From assembly GCA_024280945.1 (NCBI GenBank), contig JAMXLO010000123.1, forward strand, positions 40,994-104,993: a stretch of 64,000 nucleotides of DNA, in the 5' to 3' direction. The notes below the pieces were generated by a model. The model saw only the letters and a program-made list of their open reading frames with translations, had not been told where the DNA came from and did not search any database. Source of the stretch: Acetobacteraceae bacterium (GTDB lineage: Bacteria > Pseudomonadota > Alphaproteobacteria > Acetobacterales > Acetobacteraceae). Each line of letters begins with the position of its first letter. Within the stretch, counting starts at the first letter, position 1. Shown piece after piece: positions 35,536 to 47,392 of the stretch. The position numbers were made by a program, and so were the translations under genes.

Positions 35536-35726
35536 TCGCCGGCCGTGCAAGTGCGGCCCGAGCTCGCGTCGTCCCTGTCCACAGCCTCCTGGATGTAGCG
35601 AGGCTCAGTCATTCGCCGACGGACGTTGCAGCGCAGCAAAGCGCAGGCTAGCTTACCCGTTTGCGACCCGTCCGGGCACCGGGCGGTCAAGCCATATCTG
35701 CGGCAATGGGGGCGGTTGAAGGCACG

Positions 35727-38700
35727 ATGATGGGATCCCCGATGGGACCAGGACTGTACGATCCGCGCAACGAGCACGACTCGTGCGGCGTGGGCTTCGT
35801 GGTTAACATCAAAGGCCGAAAGTCGCACGAGATTATCCGCCGCGGGCTGCAGATCCTGGTGAATCTGGACCACCGCGGCGCTGTCGGAGCCGATCCACTG
35901 GTTGGTGACGGGGCCGGCTGTCTGATCCAGATGCCGGACAGGCTGTTGCGCAACTGGGCCGAAGACCATGACCTGACTTTGCCGCCGCTCGGCCGCTACG
36001 CCGTTGCGATGTGTTTCCTGCCGCAGGAAGCGCAGGCGCGCGAGTTCGCCATCCGCTTGTTCGAGCACTACATCGCGGCCGAGGGCCAAAGCCTGCTTGG
36101 CTGGCGCGAGGTGCCGACCGATACCACCGGACTCGGTACGCGCGTTATCCAGACGATGCCGATTATCCGCCAGGCGATCGTCGTCGCTGGGCCGAAGGTG
36201 AAGGACCAGGATGCATTTGAGCGCAAGATCCTGACAATCCGCAAGCAAACGCTGAACAACGTGCGCGGGCTGGAGGACGCACGGCGCTTGCCGGGGCTGA
36301 GCCAGCTCTACATGCCGTCGTTTTCGACGCGTACCGTGGTTTACAAAGGACTGCTGCTGGCACCACAGGTTGGCACGTTCTACCTGGATCTACGCGATCC
36401 GCTGACCCAGTCCGCGCTGGCTCTGGTGCATCAGCGCTTTTCCACCAACACGTTCCCGTCCTGGCGGCTGGCGCATCCGTATCGCTTCCTGGCGCATAAT
36501 GGAGAGATCAACACCGTCCGCGGCAACGTCAATTGGATGTATGCGCGGCGGCACTCGATGGCGTCGGAGCTGATCGGGCCCGATCTCGACAAGATGTGGC
36601 CGCTGATCCCGCATGGCCAGTCGGACACGGCGTGCATCGACAATGCACTGGAGATCCTGGTCGCCGGAGGCTACTCGCTCGCACACGCGATGATGCTGCT
36701 GATTCCGGAAGCGTGGGCCGAGAATCCGCTGATGGATCCGGATCGGCGCGCCTTCTACGAATACTACGCAGCCCTTATGGAGCCATGGGACGGTCCGGCG
36801 GCGATCGCCTTCACCGACGGTCGCCAGATCGGTGCGACCCTGGATCGCAACGGCCTGCGTCCGGCGCGCTACATCGTCACCGACGACGACCACGTGATCA
36901 TGTCGTCCGAGGCCGGGGTACTGCCGGTGCCGGAGGAAAACATCGCGCGCAAGTGGCGGCTGCAGCCAGGCAAGATGCTGCTGATCGACCTGGAGGAAGG
37001 CCGCATCATCGACGATGCCGAGGTCAAGCAGAAGCTTGCGACCCAGCATCCTTATGCTGACTGGCTGAAGGCGACGCAGGTACAGCTGGAGGACCTTCCC
37101 GAGCCGTCGGAGACGCCGGCGCCGATGCCGGAACTGCCGCCGGCGCGGCCAAACGATCCGACCGCTCTGCTGAAGCAGCAACAGGCTTTCGGCTACACGC
37201 AGGAGGACATTCAGTTCTTCCTCGAGCCGATGGCGCAGGAGGGCGACGATCCAGTCGGCTCGATGGGCACCGATACGCCGCTCGCTGTGCTGTCGAACAA
37301 GCCGAAGCTGCTTTACAACTACTTCAAGCAGAACTTTGCGCAGGTCACCAATCCGCCGATCGATTCGATCCGCGAGGCGCTGGTGATGTCGCTGGTGTCG
37401 ATGATCGGGCCGCGGCCGAATCTGCTGGGACACCACGCCGGATCGCACTACCGCCTCGAGGTGGCGCAGCCGATCCTGACGAATTCGGATCTGGAGAAGG
37501 TACGGGCGATTTCCTCGCTGGTGGGCGATGCCTTTCGCACCAAGACGATCGATACGACCTGGTCAGCTGGCGAGGGCGCGGCCGGCATGGCGCGCGCGGT
37601 CGATCGAATTTGTAGCCTCGCGACCGACGCAGTGCTGGATGGCTACAATATCCTGATCCTGTCGGATCGTGCCGTGTCCGCGTCACGGATCCCGATGCCC
37701 GCGCTGCTCGCCACGGCCGCGGTGCATCACCACTTGATCCGTCGCGGCCTGCGTACCAGCACCGGTCTTGTGGTGGAGACCGGCGAGGCGCGCGAGGTGC
37801 ATCATTTCTGCGTGCTGGCCGGCTACGGCGCCGAGGCGATCAATCCTTACCTCGCATTCGAGACGCTGGAGCAGATCCGCGTGCAGAACGGGCTGAAGGA
37901 AAGCCCGTACGAGGTGCAGAAGAACTATCTGAAGGCGGTCGGCAAGGGCATCCTGAAGGTGATGTCCAAGATGGGCATCTCCACCTATCAGTCCTATTGC
38001 GGCGCGCAGATCTTCGATGCGGTCGGGCTGTCCAGCGAGTTCGTAGAGAAGTGCTTCACCGGAACCGCAAGCCAGATCGAAGGTGCGGGGTCCGAGGAGA
38101 TTGCGCGCGAGGCGGTGCAGCGCCACCAGAATGCCTACAGCGACAGCCCGCTCTATGATGGGATGTTGGATGCGGGCGGTGACTATGCGTTCCGCCTGCG
38201 CGGTGAGGACCACGCATGGACGCCGGACACGGTCGGCAAGCTGCAGCACGCGGTGCGCGGCAACTCGCCTGCGGAGTTCGCTGCCTACACCAGCCTCATC
38301 AATGATCAGAGCAGGCGCTTGCTCACTCTGCGCGGTTTGATGGACCTGAGGTTTGCCGAGACGCCGGTGCCGCTGGACGAGGTGGAGCCGGCCGCCGAGA
38401 TCGTGAAGCGCTTCGCCACCGGCGCGATGAGCTTCGGCTCGATCTCGCGCGAGGCGCATACCACGCTCGCCGTCGCGATGAACCGCATCGGCGGCAAGTC
38501 GAACACCGGTGAGGGCGGGGAAGAATCGGATCGATACAAGCCGCTGCCCAATGGCGACCTCATGCGTTCGGCGATCAAGCAGGTCGCATCGGGACGGTTC
38601 GGTGTCACCATCGAATACCTGGTGAATGCAGACGATCTGCAGATCAAGATGGCCCAGGGTGCCAAGCCTGGCGAAGGCGGACAGCTACCTGGCCGCAAGG

Positions 38701-40391
38701 TGGACAAGAACATCGCCCGCGTCCGTTACTCGACGCCTGGGGTGGGGCTGATCTCGCCGCCACCGCATCACGACATCTATTCGATCGAAGATCTCGCGCA
38801 GCTTATCGCTGATCTGAAGAACGCCAATCCGCGGGCGCGCATTTCGGTAAAGCTGGTCTCCGAAGTCGGCGTGGGTACCGTCGCCGCCGGCGTCGCCAAG
38901 GCGCGCTCGGACCATGTGACGATCGCAGGGTTCGAGGGTGGCACCGGTGCATCGCCGCTGACCTCGCTTACCCACGCCGGGTCGCCGTGGGAAATCGGCC
39001 TTGCCGAGACGCAGCAGACCCTGGTGCTGAACGGCTTGCGTGGGCGTATCGCGGTTCAGGTAGACGGTGGCCTGCGCACCGGACGCGACGTCGTGATCGG
39101 TGCGCTGCTGGGTGCCGATGAATTCGGCTTCTCCACGGCGCCGTTGATTGCTGCCGGCTGCATCATGATGCGCAAGTGCCATCTCAATACGTGTCCCGTG
39201 GGTATTGCCACTCAGGATCCGGTGCTGCGCAGGAAATTCACCGGCCAGCCGGAGCATGTGATCAACTTCTTCTTCTTTATCGCCGAGGAAGTCCGGGAAC
39301 TGATGGCGAAACTTGGCTTCCGCCGTTTCACCGAGATGGTCGGCCACGTAGAAAAACTCGACATGAAGAAGGCGGTCGAGCACTGGAAGGCGAGGGGCGT
39401 CGATCTCAGCCGCATCCTGTATCAGGTGCCGCCGCGCGAAGGTGTGGCGATCTACAACTGCGAAAGGCAGGACCATCACCTCGATCGTGCGCTGGACAAT
39501 GAGCTGATCGAGCAGGCGCAGCCGGCATTGCAGCGTGGCGAGCCGGTGCGGATCAGTCGCGACATCCGCAACGTGCACCGCACGGTGGGCGCCATGTTGT
39601 CGGGCGAGGTGGCGAAGCGCTACGGCCATGCCGGCCTGCCGGAGGACACCATCCAGATCAGCCTGACCGGCAATGCTGGGGGCAGCTTCGGCGCGTTTCT
39701 CGCGCGCGGCATCGCACTGGAACTGACCGGTGATGCAAATGATTACGTCGGCAAGGGCCTGTCCGGCGGTCGCGTCGTCGTGCGGCATCCGTCGGTCGAT
39801 CGTGAGCCGACCGAAAACATCATCGTCGGCAATACGGTGCTTTACGGCGCAATCGCCGGCGAGGCGTATTTCCAAGGTGTCGCGGGCGAGCGGTTCGCGG
39901 TGCGGAACTCCGGCGCGCTCGCGGTGGTCGAGGGCTGTGGCGATCATGGCTGCGAGTACATGACCAGCGGCGTCGTTGTCGTCCTGGGTGAGACCGGGCG
40001 CAACTTCGCGGCCGGCATGTCGGGCGGAGTCGCCTATGTCTACGATCCGCAGCGCCGGTTCGAAAGCCTGTGCAACATGGCAGCGGTCGAGCTTGAGCCG
40101 ATCCGGCCGGCTGATCCGGACGCGGCAGATGATCCGGAACGGCCGCGCCAGCGCGCGCTGTCGGTTGAGGACAGCGGCATGGGCGACCTGTTGCGGTTCG
40201 ATGCGGAGCGGCTTCGCGTGCTGATCGAGCGGCACCTGTTGTACACTGGCAGTGTTCGAGCGCGTGAGCTGCTGGACGACTGGGATCGCACGCTGGCCAG
40301 CTTCATCAAGGTGATGCCGCTCGACTTCCGCCGTGCACTGACCGATCTGCGCGCAGAGCGCCAGGCGGCCAAGGCTGCCGCAGCCGAATAA
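35727..40391 (+). CDS. gltB: Glutamate synthase (NADPH) large subunit
   Basis: A protein of about 1554 residues. With GltD it converts 2-oxoglutarate and glutamine to two glutamates. The class II amidotransferase begins with a short propeptide and Cys20 in [14 protein letters not shown], the residue exposed by processing. [14 protein letters not shown] and EAWAENP-type segments follow. The FMN/synthase domain has [20 protein letters not shown] and [16 protein letters not shown]. The 3Fe-4S Cys cluster is [15 protein letters not shown], and the C-terminal GXGXG helix domain is [18 protein letters not shown] at 35727 is favoured by GAAGG upstream; ATG 35706 is possible. It lies 12 bases before gltD. 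Confidence 0.96.
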   Translation: MMGSPMGPGLYDPRNEHDSCGVGFVVNIKGRKSHEIIRRGLQILVNLDHRGAVGADPLVGDGAGCLIQMPDRLLRNWAEDHDLTLPPLGRYAVAMCFLPQEAQAREFAIRLFEHYIAAEGQSLLGWREVPTDTTGLGTRVIQTMPIIRQAIVVAGPKVKDQDAFERKILTIRKQTLNNVRGLEDARRLPGLSQLYMPSFSTRTVVYKGLLLAPQVGTFYLDLRDPLTQSALALVHQRFSTNTFPSWRLAHPYRFLAHNGEINTVRGNVNWMYARRHSMASELIGPDLDKMWPLIPHGQSDTACIDNALEILVAGGYSLAHAMMLLIPEAWAENPLMDPDRRAFYEYYAALMEPWDGPAAIAFTDGRQIGATLDRNGLRPARYIVTDDDHVIMSSEAGVLPVPEENIARKWRLQPGKMLLIDLEEGRIIDDAEVKQKLATQHPYADWLKATQVQLEDLPEPSETPAPMPELPPARPNDPTALLKQQQAFGYTQEDIQFFLEPMAQEGDDPVGSMGTDTPLAVLSNKPKLLYNYFKQNFAQVTNPPIDSIREALVMSLVSMIGPRPNLLGHHAGSHYRLEVAQPILTNSDLEKVRAISSLVGDAFRTKTIDTTWSAGEGAAGMARAVDRICSLATDAVLDGYNILILSDRAVSASRIPMPALLATAAVHHHLIRRGLRTSTGLVVETGEAREVHHFCVLAGYGAEAINPYLAFETLEQIRVQNGLKESPYEVQKNYLKAVGKGILKVMSKMGISTYQSYCGAQIFDAVGLSSEFVEKCFTGTASQIEGAGSEEIAREAVQRHQNAYSDSPLYDGMLDAGGDYAFRLRGEDHAWTPDTVGKLQHAVRGNSPAEFAAYTSLINDQSRRLLTLRGLMDLRFAETPVPLDEVEPAAEIVKRFATGAMSFGSISREAHTTLAVAMNRIGGKSNTGEGGEESDRYKPLPNGDLMRSAIKQVASGRFGVTIEYLVNADDLQIKMAQGAKPGEGGQLPGRKVDKNIARVRYSTPGVGLISPPPHHDIYSIEDLAQLIADLKNANPRARISVKLVSEVGVGTVAAGVAKARSDHVTIAGFEGGTGASPLTSLTHAGSPWEIGLAETQQTLVLNGLRGRIAVQVDGGLRTGRDVVIGALLGADEFGFSTAPLIAAGCIMMRKCHLNTCPVGIATQDPVLRRKFTGQPEHVINFFFFIAEEVRELMAKLGFRRFTEMVGHVEKLDMKKAVEHWKARGVDLSRILYQVPPREGVAIYNCERQDHHLDRALDNELIEQAQPALQRGEPVRISRDIRNVHRTVGAMLSGEVAKRYGHAGLPEDTIQISLTGNAGGSFGAFLARGIALELTGDANDYVGKGLSGGRVVVRHPSVDREPTENIIVGNTVLYGAIAGEAYFQGVAGERFAVRNSGALAVVEGCGDHGCEYMTSGVVVVLGETGRNFAAGMSGGVAYVYDPQRRFESLCNMAAVELEPIRPADPDAADDPERPRQRALSVEDSGMGDLLRFDAERLRVLIERHLLYTGSVRARELLDDWDRTLASFIKVMPLDFRRALTDLRAERQAAKAAAAE

Positions 40392-40403
40392 CAAGGTTCA
40401 AGC

Positions 40404-41843
40404 ATGGGCAAGGTTACTGGGTTCCTCGAGATCGAGCGGCATGACCGCGGCTACGACAAGCCCGAGGTGAGGCGCAAGACGTGGACCGAATTCCTCAAGC
40501 CACTGTCGGACGCGGAGCTGGCGGATCAGGCGGCACGCTGCATGGATTGCGGCATTCCATTCTGCCACAACGGTTGCCCGGTCAACAATCTGATTCCAGA
40601 TTGGAACAATCTGGTCTATCGCCATCAGTGGAAAGCGGCGATCCGCACGCTGCATTCCACCAACAACTTCCCTGAATTCACCGGCCGCATCTGCCCGGCA
40701 CCGTGCGAGGCTTCGTGCACGCTGAACATTGATGACAACCCGGTCACCATCAAGACGATCGAGTGCGCCATCGTCGATCGCGCGTGGGCGGAAGGCTGGA
40801 TCATGCCGCATCCCCCATCGCATCGTACCGGCAAGCGCGTCGCGGTGGTGGGTTCTGGGCCTGCAGGGCTCGCCTGCGCGCAGCAACTCGCGCGCGCCGG
40901 CCATACGGTGACGCTGTTCGAAAAGAACGATCGGATCGGCGGTCTGCTCCGCTACGGCATTCCGGATTTCAAAATGGAAAAGCACCTGATCGATCGCCGC
41001 ATCGATCAGATGACGGCCGAAGGCGTGGGTTTCCGCACCGGCATCGAGATCGGTGTGACCCTGCCGATGGATGCGCTGCTGCGCGACTTCGACGCGGTGG
41101 TGATGGCGGGCGGCGCGGAGTGGCCGCGCGATCTGGAGGTGCAGGGGCGAGGGCTCGATGGCGTGCACTTCGCCATGGATTTCCTGACGCAGCAGAACAA
41201 GCGTGGTGCCGGCGATGACGAGGCGCGTGCCACGATGGGACGCGGAACGATCACCGCGAAGGGCAAGCATGTCGTGGTGATCGGCGGTGGCGACACCGGG
41301 TCGGACTGCATCGGCACCTCGGTGCGGCAAGGCGCGATATCCGTCACGCAGTTGGAAATCCTGCCGAGACCGCCGGACCGCGAGAACAAGGCGCTGACCT
41401 GGCCGGACTGGCCGCTGAAGCTGCGGTCGTCGCATGCGCATGAGGAAGGTGCCGATCGCGACTGGGCGGTGCTGACCAGGCGCGCCATCGGCCTCTCCGG
41501 CAAGGTGGAAGCCCTGGAATGCGTGCGCGTTGAATGGCTGAACGGCAAGATGCAGGAGGTGCCGGGCAGTCAGTTCCAACTCAAGGCAGATCTTGTGCTG
41601 CTGGCGATGGGTTTCCTGGGCCCGCGCAAGCCGGGAATGATCGAGCAGTCACGCGTGGCGCTCAATCCGCGCGGTAATGTGCTGGCCGACACCACGGACT
41701 ATCGCACCTCGGTCGACAAGGTGTTTGCTGCCGGCGACATGCGCCGCGGACAGTCGCTTGTGGTATGGGCGATCCGCGAGGGCCGTCAGTGCGCGCGGGC
41801 GGTCGACGAATACCTGATGGGAACGAGTAGCCTGCCGCGTTAG
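40404..41843 (+). CDS. gltD: Glutamate synthase (NADPH) small subunit
   Basis: A 479-residue flavoprotein that passes electrons from NADPH to GltB. N-terminal Cys clusters for 4Fe-4S centres are visible ([18 protein letters not shown] and [10 protein letters not shown]). The FAD fold is [20 protein letters not shown], the NADPH fold is [20 protein letters not shown], and the closing FAD motif is [18 protein letters not shown]. It is full length and cotranscribed with gltB. No nitrogen regulatory site could be identified upstream of gltB. Confidence 0.96.
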   Translation: MGKVTGFLEIERHDRGYDKPEVRRKTWTEFLKPLSDAELADQAARCMDCGIPFCHNGCPVNNLIPDWNNLVYRHQWKAAIRTLHSTNNFPEFTGRICPAPCEASCTLNIDDNPVTIKTIECAIVDRAWAEGWIMPHPPSHRTGKRVAVVGSGPAGLACAQQLARAGHTVTLFEKNDRIGGLLRYGIPDFKMEKHLIDRRIDQMTAEGVGFRTGIEIGVTLPMDALLRDFDAVVMAGGAEWPRDLEVQGRGLDGVHFAMDFLTQQNKRGAGDDEARATMGRGTITAKGKHVVVIGGGDTGSDCIGTSVRQGAISVTQLEILPRPPDRENKALTWPDWPLKLRSSHAHEEGADRDWAVLTRRAIGLSGKVEALECVRVEWLNGKMQEVPGSQFQLKADLVLLAMGFLGPRKPGMIEQSRVALNPRGNVLADTTDYRTSVDKVFAAGDMRRGQSLVVWAIREGRQCARAVDEYLMGTSSLPR

Positions 41844-41860
41844 AATCCATACTTGGAACG

Positions 41861-41989
41861 TCAGGCCACCACCTCAATGGTGCCCATCATGCCTTTGTCC
41901 TCGTGCTCCACGGCATGACAGTGATAAACGAATCTGCCGACGATCACCGGATCGGTGAAAGGAATCTTCACCTTAGTGAACTGGGCCCG
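41861..41989 (-). pseudogene. Multicopper oxidase C-terminal remnant
   Basis: A minus-strand frame of 42 residues ends in a normal TGA at 41861-41863. It contains FVYHCHAVEHEDKGMMG, the multicopper oxidase signature 2: HCHxxxH-xxxxM supplies type 1 and type 3 copper ligands. The preceding KIPFTDPVIVGR also fits the last domain of laccase/bilirubin-oxidase-like enzymes. No earlier domain, signal peptide or start is present; about 20 bases upstream the molybdopterin oxidoreductase gene ends. This is therefore the 3' scrap of a gene removed by deletion or recombination. It was found by reading the gltD-distal gap directly. Confidence 0.8.
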
Positions 41990-42008
41990 AGTCCTTTGCC
42001 GTGTCGTG

Positions 42009-44024
42009 CTACGCTTGCGTCACCTCCACCAGCGTATCATTGAAGCACGCGCCATCGGCCAGGTCCGCGCGCATGTCGGCAGAGACCAGGGCGGAAATGG
42101 TCTGGCCGGTGCGGCTGGTGGCGAGCCAGGCGCCTTTTTCGCTGGCGACGACACCAGGCGGTACGGCATCCGTGATCTCCAGCGCCAAGATGACCTCTCC
42201 GCGCTCGTTGCAGACCCTTACATCGGCGTCATCGGCCAGGTTGCGCGCCGCGGCATCGTCCGGATGCATCATGAGCCGCGGCTTAGCTGTGGTGAATCCC
42301 AAAGTGGAACTGATCTGCCGGTCAGACGCCGGCGAGATCAGCATCAATGGATGGTCGCTGGTGCGCACGCGCCAGGTCGGCAGTAACGCTGTCTGACCCC
42401 AGCGCTGCGCCAGCGATTCCGAGCGCAGCTCGATGCGACCGGATGGTGTGGCCGGGAAGACATTGTCGAACAGCGCCAGCGGCCTGCCGTCCTTGCCCTT
42501 CATCTGCAATGCGGTGTCAGTGGCAATCTCGCTCGCACGAACATCCTCGAGATCGACAGCCGCATCCATCAACTCGGTATCGGATGCGACAAAGGCCGGA
42601 TCGTCGAAGCCGAAGCGCGCAGCGAGGCGGCGGAATATCTCGGTGTTCGGCAGCGATTCTCCCACTGGCGGAATCACCGGTTCTGCGCGTTGCAACCAAT
42701 GATGACCGTAGGACGGATACAGATCGGCATACTCGAAGTGAGTCGCCGCAGGCAGGATGATGTCGCAGTAGGCCATGCTCTCCGTCATCGCGACATCGAT
42801 GCCGACGGAGAACACGTCCTCGCGCGCGAGACCGCGGCGCATACGGTTCTGGTCGGGATGCACCACGACCGGATTATGGTTGTAAATGAACACCGCGCGC
42901 AGCGGCGGGTCGATCGAGTCGTTCGCCAGGTACCGGCCAATATCAAGCAGGTTGAGCGTACGCATGCCGTCAGGCGCGAGATCGGGGCGCTGCAGTCGCG
43001 CCATGGTCTTGGGAAAGGCATTACTGGCGCCAAGGACGATGCCGCTGCGTTTCCCCAGTTTGCCCAACAGTGCTGGCAGCGCAATCAAAGCGCGGATCGA
43101 GCTGCCCCCGTTGCGACCGCGCTCCAGCCCATTGCCCGGAGCGAACACCAGCGGATCGGCCTCGGCGAGCCACCGCGCACAGGTGACGATCTGTTCGTCC
43201 TGCAGCTGGCATGCCGCGGCAGCGCGCGCTGTCGACCAGGGGCGGGCCAGAGCCATGAAGTCGTCGAAACCCAGCACGTGCTGCGCGATGAATGCCTGAT
43301 CGAACGCGCCAATACGCTCCAGTTCCGCGGCCAGCGCCCAGGCGAGCAGGACGTCGGTGCCAGGCAGTGGCGCGAGATGCAGGTCAGCCTGTTCGGCGAT
43401 CTTGGTGCGCAGTGGATCAACGACGATCAGACGACCACCGTTCCGCTTCGATTGGCGGATGCGACGGACCAGATGCAGGTTGGTGACAGTGGCGTTGTTG
43501 CCCCACACGACGTTCAGCGCGGCATCGGCGGCAAGTTCTGGCGGACAGCCAGGCACCGCGCCAAAGGTGCCGGCCCAGGCTTCGCTGCGCACCCCACCAC
43601 ACATCGAACGGCGATAGAGCTGCGTCGCGCCCAGCTTGTAGAAGAACCGTGCCGACATGCTTTCGCCGGCGAGCATGCCGTGCGGGCCGGCGTAGTTCAG
43701 CGGAGTCACCGCCTGTGGTCCCCAGCGATCCATCACCGCGTTGACGCGGGCATGGATTTCGTCGAGTGCCGCGTCCCAGGAGATGCGCTCAAAGCTCCCA
43801 GAACCTTTGGCACCGGCTCGGCGCAACGGATGCCGAATGCGCCGCGGGCCGTGCACGAATTCGCTCATGTCGCGCGCCACCTTGTTGCAGATGACGCCGG
43901 CGGTGAACGGCGCGGCCTCGGAGCCGCGCACCTTGGTGATACGCCCGTCCTCCACCGTCACGCTGAGGCTGCAGGTATCGGGGCAGTCGAAGGTGCAGAC
44001 GCTGGCGCGCTGGATCACAGACAT
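42009..44024 (-). CDS. Molybdopterin oxidoreductase (DMSO reductase family)
   Basis: A 671-residue molybdenum bis-MGD enzyme. N-terminal Cys10, Cys14, Cys18 and Cys46 (VCTFDCPDTCSLSV and GVICNK) hold a 4Fe-4S cluster. NVVWGNNATVTNLHLVRRI, RLIVVDPLRTKIAEQADLHL and PGTDVLLAWALAAEL are cofactor-binding and family segments, and the C-terminal dinucleotide-binding domain ends near DAVPPGVVASEKGAW. There is no twin-arginine signal, so it is likely cytoplasmic, like BisC/formate dehydrogenase-type or thiosulfate reductase-like members. No partner FeS or membrane subunit is adjacent. The acceptor and substrate are unknown. Confidence 0.9.
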   Translation of the reverse strand: MSVIQRASVCTFDCPDTCSLSVTVEDGRITKVRGSEAAPFTAGVICNKVARDMSEFVHGPRRIRHPLRRAGAKGSGSFERISWDAALDEIHARVNAVMDRWGPQAVTPLNYAGPHGMLAGESMSARFFYKLGATQLYRRSMCGGVRSEAWAGTFGAVPGCPPELAADAALNVVWGNNATVTNLHLVRRIRQSKRNGGRLIVVDPLRTKIAEQADLHLAPLPGTDVLLAWALAAELERIGAFDQAFIAQHVLGFDDFMALARPWSTARAAAACQLQDEQIVTCARWLAEADPLVFAPGNGLERGRNGGSSIRALIALPALLGKLGKRSGIVLGASNAFPKTMARLQRPDLAPDGMRTLNLLDIGRYLANDSIDPPLRAVFIYNHNPVVVHPDQNRMRRGLAREDVFSVGIDVAMTESMAYCDIILPAATHFEYADLYPSYGHHWLQRAEPVIPPVGESLPNTEIFRRLAARFGFDDPAFVASDTELMDAAVDLEDVRASEIATDTALQMKGKDGRPLALFDNVFPATPSGRIELRSESLAQRWGQTALLPTWRVRTSDHPLMLISPASDRQISSTLGFTTAKPRLMMHPDDAAARNLADDADVRVCNERGEVILALEITDAVPPGVVASEKGAWLATSRTGQTISALVSADMRADLADGACFNDTLVEVTQA

Positions 44025-44125
44025 GAGGGCTCCTCCTGATGCGACACTAACGCCGTGACCCCGCGCAGGCAGTGCCGATGGGTGGCACCGGTGCTAGACC
44101 ACCCGTAGCAGAGACGGGGGCTGAG

Positions 44126-44899
44126 ATGGCGTATGGACCGTTCGACCTGAGCGGCAAGGTGGCGCTGGTGACGGGAGGCAATCGCGGCATCGGGTTCGGC
44201 ATCGCCCAGGCGGTGGCAGAAGCGGGCGCCGACGTGGCGATCTGGGGCACCAACGCGGCCAAGAACGCCGAGGCTCAGGCGACGCTGGCGAGGACGGGGC
44301 GCCGGGTGGTGGCGCTGCAATGCGATGTGGGGGACGAGACGGCGGTGGAGGCGGCATTTGCCGAGACAGTGAAGGCGCTTGGGCGGGTCGATGGCTGCTT
44401 CGCCAACGCCGGTATCGGCGGCGGTGGGTCGAAGTCGTTCCTGGAGATGAACAGCGATCTGTGGCACCGCGTCCTGCGGGTCAACCTGGACGGTGCGTTC
44501 TACACGTTCCGTGCGGCGGCACGGCACATGGTGGAGCGGGGCGGGGACGGTGTGCTGGTGGGCACTGCGTCGCTGGCGGCGATCGAGGGCGCGCCGCGCA
44601 GCGAGCATTATGCCGCCACCAAGGGCGGCATGATCTCGATGGTGCGGGCGATGGCGGTCGAATTCGCGCGTCATGGCGTGCGGGCGCACGCGATCCTGCC
44701 GGGATGGATCGAGACCGACATGACGCATCGGCTGACGACGAATGAGACATTCTACGGCAAGGTCATGCCGCGCATACCGATGCGCCGGTGGGGCAAGGGT
44801 GACGATTTCGGCGGGATCGCGGTCTACCTGTTGAGCCGGGCATCGCGGTATCACACGGGGGATACGTTCGTTATCGATGGCGGATATTCGCTGTTCTGA
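44126..44899 (+). CDS. Short-chain dehydrogenase/reductase
   Basis: A 257-residue classical SDR. It has the cofactor loop VALVTGGNRGIGFGIAQAVA, the NAG motif (CFANAGIGGGG), Ser in VGTASLAAIEG, and the catalytic Tyr-x3-Lys in EHYAATKGGMIS. The ending YHTGDTFVIDGGYSLF is the family C-terminus. The Ala-free NRGIG loop and IWGTN after the second strand do not fix NAD versus NADP preference. ATG at 44126 is chosen because GGGGGCTGAG precedes it and the domain starts there; an upstream ATG at 44072 adds 18 unlikely residues. It is divergent from the molybdopterin enzyme. Confidence 0.92.
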   Translation: MAYGPFDLSGKVALVTGGNRGIGFGIAQAVAEAGADVAIWGTNAAKNAEAQATLARTGRRVVALQCDVGDETAVEAAFAETVKALGRVDGCFANAGIGGGGSKSFLEMNSDLWHRVLRVNLDGAFYTFRAAARHMVERGGDGVLVGTASLAAIEGAPRSEHYAATKGGMISMVRAMAVEFARHGVRAHAILPGWIETDMTHRLTTNETFYGKVMPRIPMRRWGKGDDFGGIAVYLLSRASRYHTGDTFVIDGGYSLF

Positions 44900-45073
44900 T
44901 CTCGGGTGCCCACCAGAGGCGTGCGGCGGGAGGGCGCCGAAAGATACCGTGCAGGCTCATTCGAATGCAGCCACGCGGAGATTGTTGAGCAGCACTCTGC
45001 ACCATCCACCGCAGCGGGCACCGCATCTGCATGCGGCACACCGCCGAATCTGCCAGGCTTGATGCGTTGCCGA

Positions 45074-46033
45074 TCAGCCGGTTACGCGCGCCAGGAAATC
45101 GTCCATGCGCGTGGCCGCTTGATCCGCCAAAGCGCTGGGGAACAGGGTAAAGCCGTGGGCACCGCCCGGATAGATGGCAAGTTCCGCGGCATTCCCTGCG
45201 GCCAGCCAGCGCGCGTACATGAACAGCGTGTCGTCCAGCAGCGCGTCGGCTGTACCGACGCTGAACAACGCCGGCGGCATGTGGTGCAGCGACGCGTATA
45301 GGGGCGATATGTCGGGCTGGCGTCGATCGGTGACGGTGGGAAGAAAGGCGTTGACGAACTGCACGATGTCGATGGTGCGCAGCACCAATCGCTCGTTGCC
45401 GAACAGGCGCTGACTTGGCGTGAGCGAGAGATCGTAGGCGCCATACACAAGGTTCGCGCGACGGAAGCCGGTGAAGTCATGGCGATCCCGCAACCGCAGT
45501 AACGTAACGGCAGCAAGATGCCCGCCGGCTGACTCCCCGCCAATGGTCAATACATCCGAGCCGAATTCAGCCTTGGCATTGCGAGCAAGCCAAAGCGCGG
45601 CGGCTTCACAGTCATCGGGGCCTGCTGGGTAGGGATGTTCTGGCGCCAAACGATACTCAACGCTGACCGCGGCGAGGCCCGTCTTCTCGGCGATGTGCTC
45701 CAGCTTCGGGTCCTGCATGTCGCAGCCACCAAGAACCCAGCCGCCGCCGTGGATGTGCAGGTAGACACCACGCGGCTGATCCGGAGCGATAATGCGTAGC
45801 GGAATACTATTGCCGTCCTTGCCGGGAATGCTTCGCGTCTGCGCGCGCGGTGACATCACCGGGGCAGGGAAGGGACCGTCGCCGCGTCGTCGCGCCGCCC
45901 GCGAGGCCTCGGCACCCGTCACCCACCAGTCAGGCGCAGGCGCGAGCATTTGGACCATCGTGCGGTTCAGCTCGCGCGTTTCCGGCGTCACGGCATCCGG
46001 TCGGAACAGAGCGGGGTCGAGCGGGTTGGTCAT
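45074..46033 (-). CDS. Alpha/beta hydrolase, hormone-sensitive-lipase family
   Basis: A 319-residue carboxylesterase. The oxyanion-hole motif is [12 protein letters not shown], the nucleophile elbow is [19 protein letters not shown], the catalytic Asp lies in [14 protein letters not shown], and the His in [15 protein letters not shown]. No signal peptide is present. GGAGGCACCAGG precedes the ATG. Typical members hydrolyse short acyl esters. It is divergent from a decayed MFS gene, and the two may once have formed an uptake-hydrolysis pair. Confidence 0.92.
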   Translation of the reverse strand: MTNPLDPALFRPDAVTPETRELNRTMVQMLAPAPDWWVTGAEASRAARRRGDGPFPAPVMSPRAQTRSIPGKDGNSIPLRIIAPDQPRGVYLHIHGGGWVLGGCDMQDPKLEHIAEKTGLAAVSVEYRLAPEHPYPAGPDDCEAAALWLARNAKAEFGSDVLTIGGESAGGHLAAVTLLRLRDRHDFTGFRRANLVYGAYDLSLTPSQRLFGNERLVLRTIDIVQFVNAFLPTVTDRRQPDISPLYASLHHMPPALFSVGTADALLDDTLFMYARWLAAGNAAELAIYPGGAHGFTLFPSALADQAATRMDDFLARVTG

Positions 46034-46085
46034 CCTGGTGCCTCCGTTTCACAATGGCCGGTCGCTGCCGGACCTTACACAAGTC

Positions 46086-47293
46086 ATGACAAGCATCGAG
46101 ACGCTTACGTCCTGGGTCGTCGCCTTCACCGCACTTGGCATCATGTCGATTGCGTATGGTGCGCCCTTCGTTGCCGTAGTGGCATGAAGCCGACTGCCGC
46201 AGAACTTGGCAGTGAACGGACCGTCCCGGCGCTGGCCTATTCGCTGGCCTGGGTGGGGGCCGCATGGGGCGGCATCGTGATGGGTCGGGTCGCCGAACGG
46301 GTCGGGGTCAAGTGGACAGTCGCGTTTGGCGCCGTGATGATCGGCCTGGGGCTGGTGGTTTCGGCCGGTGGCAGTACGTGGCGGCTGTGGGTCGGACACG
46401 GGCTGTTCATTGGGTTGTTGGGCAACGCAGGGATCAATGCTCCCTGCTACATCTACGTCAGCCGTTGGTTCGACCGGCGGCGAGGGACTGCGCTGGCGCT
46501 GATCTCCAGCGGTCAGTACGTTGCCGGTGCAATCTGACCCACTGTGTTCGAGCGCGGCATCGCGTCGTTCGGCTGGCACGGCACGATGTCGGCATTCGCC
46601 GCAGTTGTCGTGCTGACCGTTGTGCCTCTGGCTTTGGTGATCCTGCGCCCGCCGCCCGAGGCTTCGCATGAGCCGCTTGCCCGGAGCGAGAGGAATGCCC
46701 GGTGCTGGGACTGCCGCCGAACCTGGTGCTGGGTCTTCTCGCCGTGGCCTCATTCATGTGCTGCGTGCCGATGGCGATGCCACAGGGGCACCTGGTGGCA
46801 TTGTGCAGCGACCGAGGCATCCCCGGCTTCGCACGGCGCTGTCATGCTGTCGCTGCTGCTCGGATGCGCCTCTATCAGCCGGCAGTTCTGGGGATGGCTG
46901 TCAGATCGCCTCGGCGGGTTGCTCACGGTCATGTGTGGGTCGCTATGCCAGCTCCTAGCGATGCTGGGTTTCCTGCTGGTACGCAGCGAGGCCGGACTGT
47001 TCGCTGTCGCGACCTTCTTTGGGCTGGGCTTCACCGGGATGATCCCGGCGTATGTGCTGGCGATCCGTGAGCTGTTTCCACCGAGTGAGGCTGCATGGCG
47101 GATCCCGACCTTGTTGTTGTTCAGCGGCTCGGGGATGGCAAGTGGTGGGTGGCTCGCCGGGCTGCTGTACGACCGGTTCGGCTTCTACGAGGCCGCATTC
47201 CTGGCCGGACTGATCTGCAACCTAGCCAATCTGCTGCTGGTTGGGATGCTGGTCGTGCGCTGGTATCAGCGGCCTCAGGCGTCCTGGGCGTAA
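46086..47293 (+). pseudogene. Decayed MFS transporter gene
   Basis: One MFS protein can be read across three frames. The first segment (46086-46187) has LTSWVVAFTALGIMSIAYGA and then needs a frame change near 46183. The main frame continues with WGGIVMGRVAERVGVKWTVA and meets an in-frame TGA at 46535-46537 where relatives have Trp (QYVAGAI-stop-PTVFERG). A second shift near 46690 moves to VLGLPPNLVLGLLAVASFMC, and a third near 46825 returns to SRQFWGWLSDRLGG and a normal C-terminus at 47293. Three frameshifts plus one nonsense codon in 1.2 kb mean the gene is inactive, unless the local sequence is poor. Confidence 0.88.
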
Positions 47294-47392
47294 CTGGCCC
47301 ATCCTCACAGGAATCGTGAAGTCAACCAAGCTGCGGCGTGATCGTTCCAGCCGCGACGGGCACGTCCCGTTGCGGCTTGAAGGAGGAATTTC

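Noticed and set aside
35687..40394. Very long minus-strand open frames opposite gltB and gltD (up to about 570 codons)
   Set aside because: They are shadows of the high third-position GC of gltB/gltD; they have no domain pattern, while the plus-strand proteins are unmistakable.
47294..47392. EcfG promoter ahead of the KGG-repeat gene
   Set aside because: A GGAAT and a CGTT are present but about 28 bases apart, not the required 16-17.
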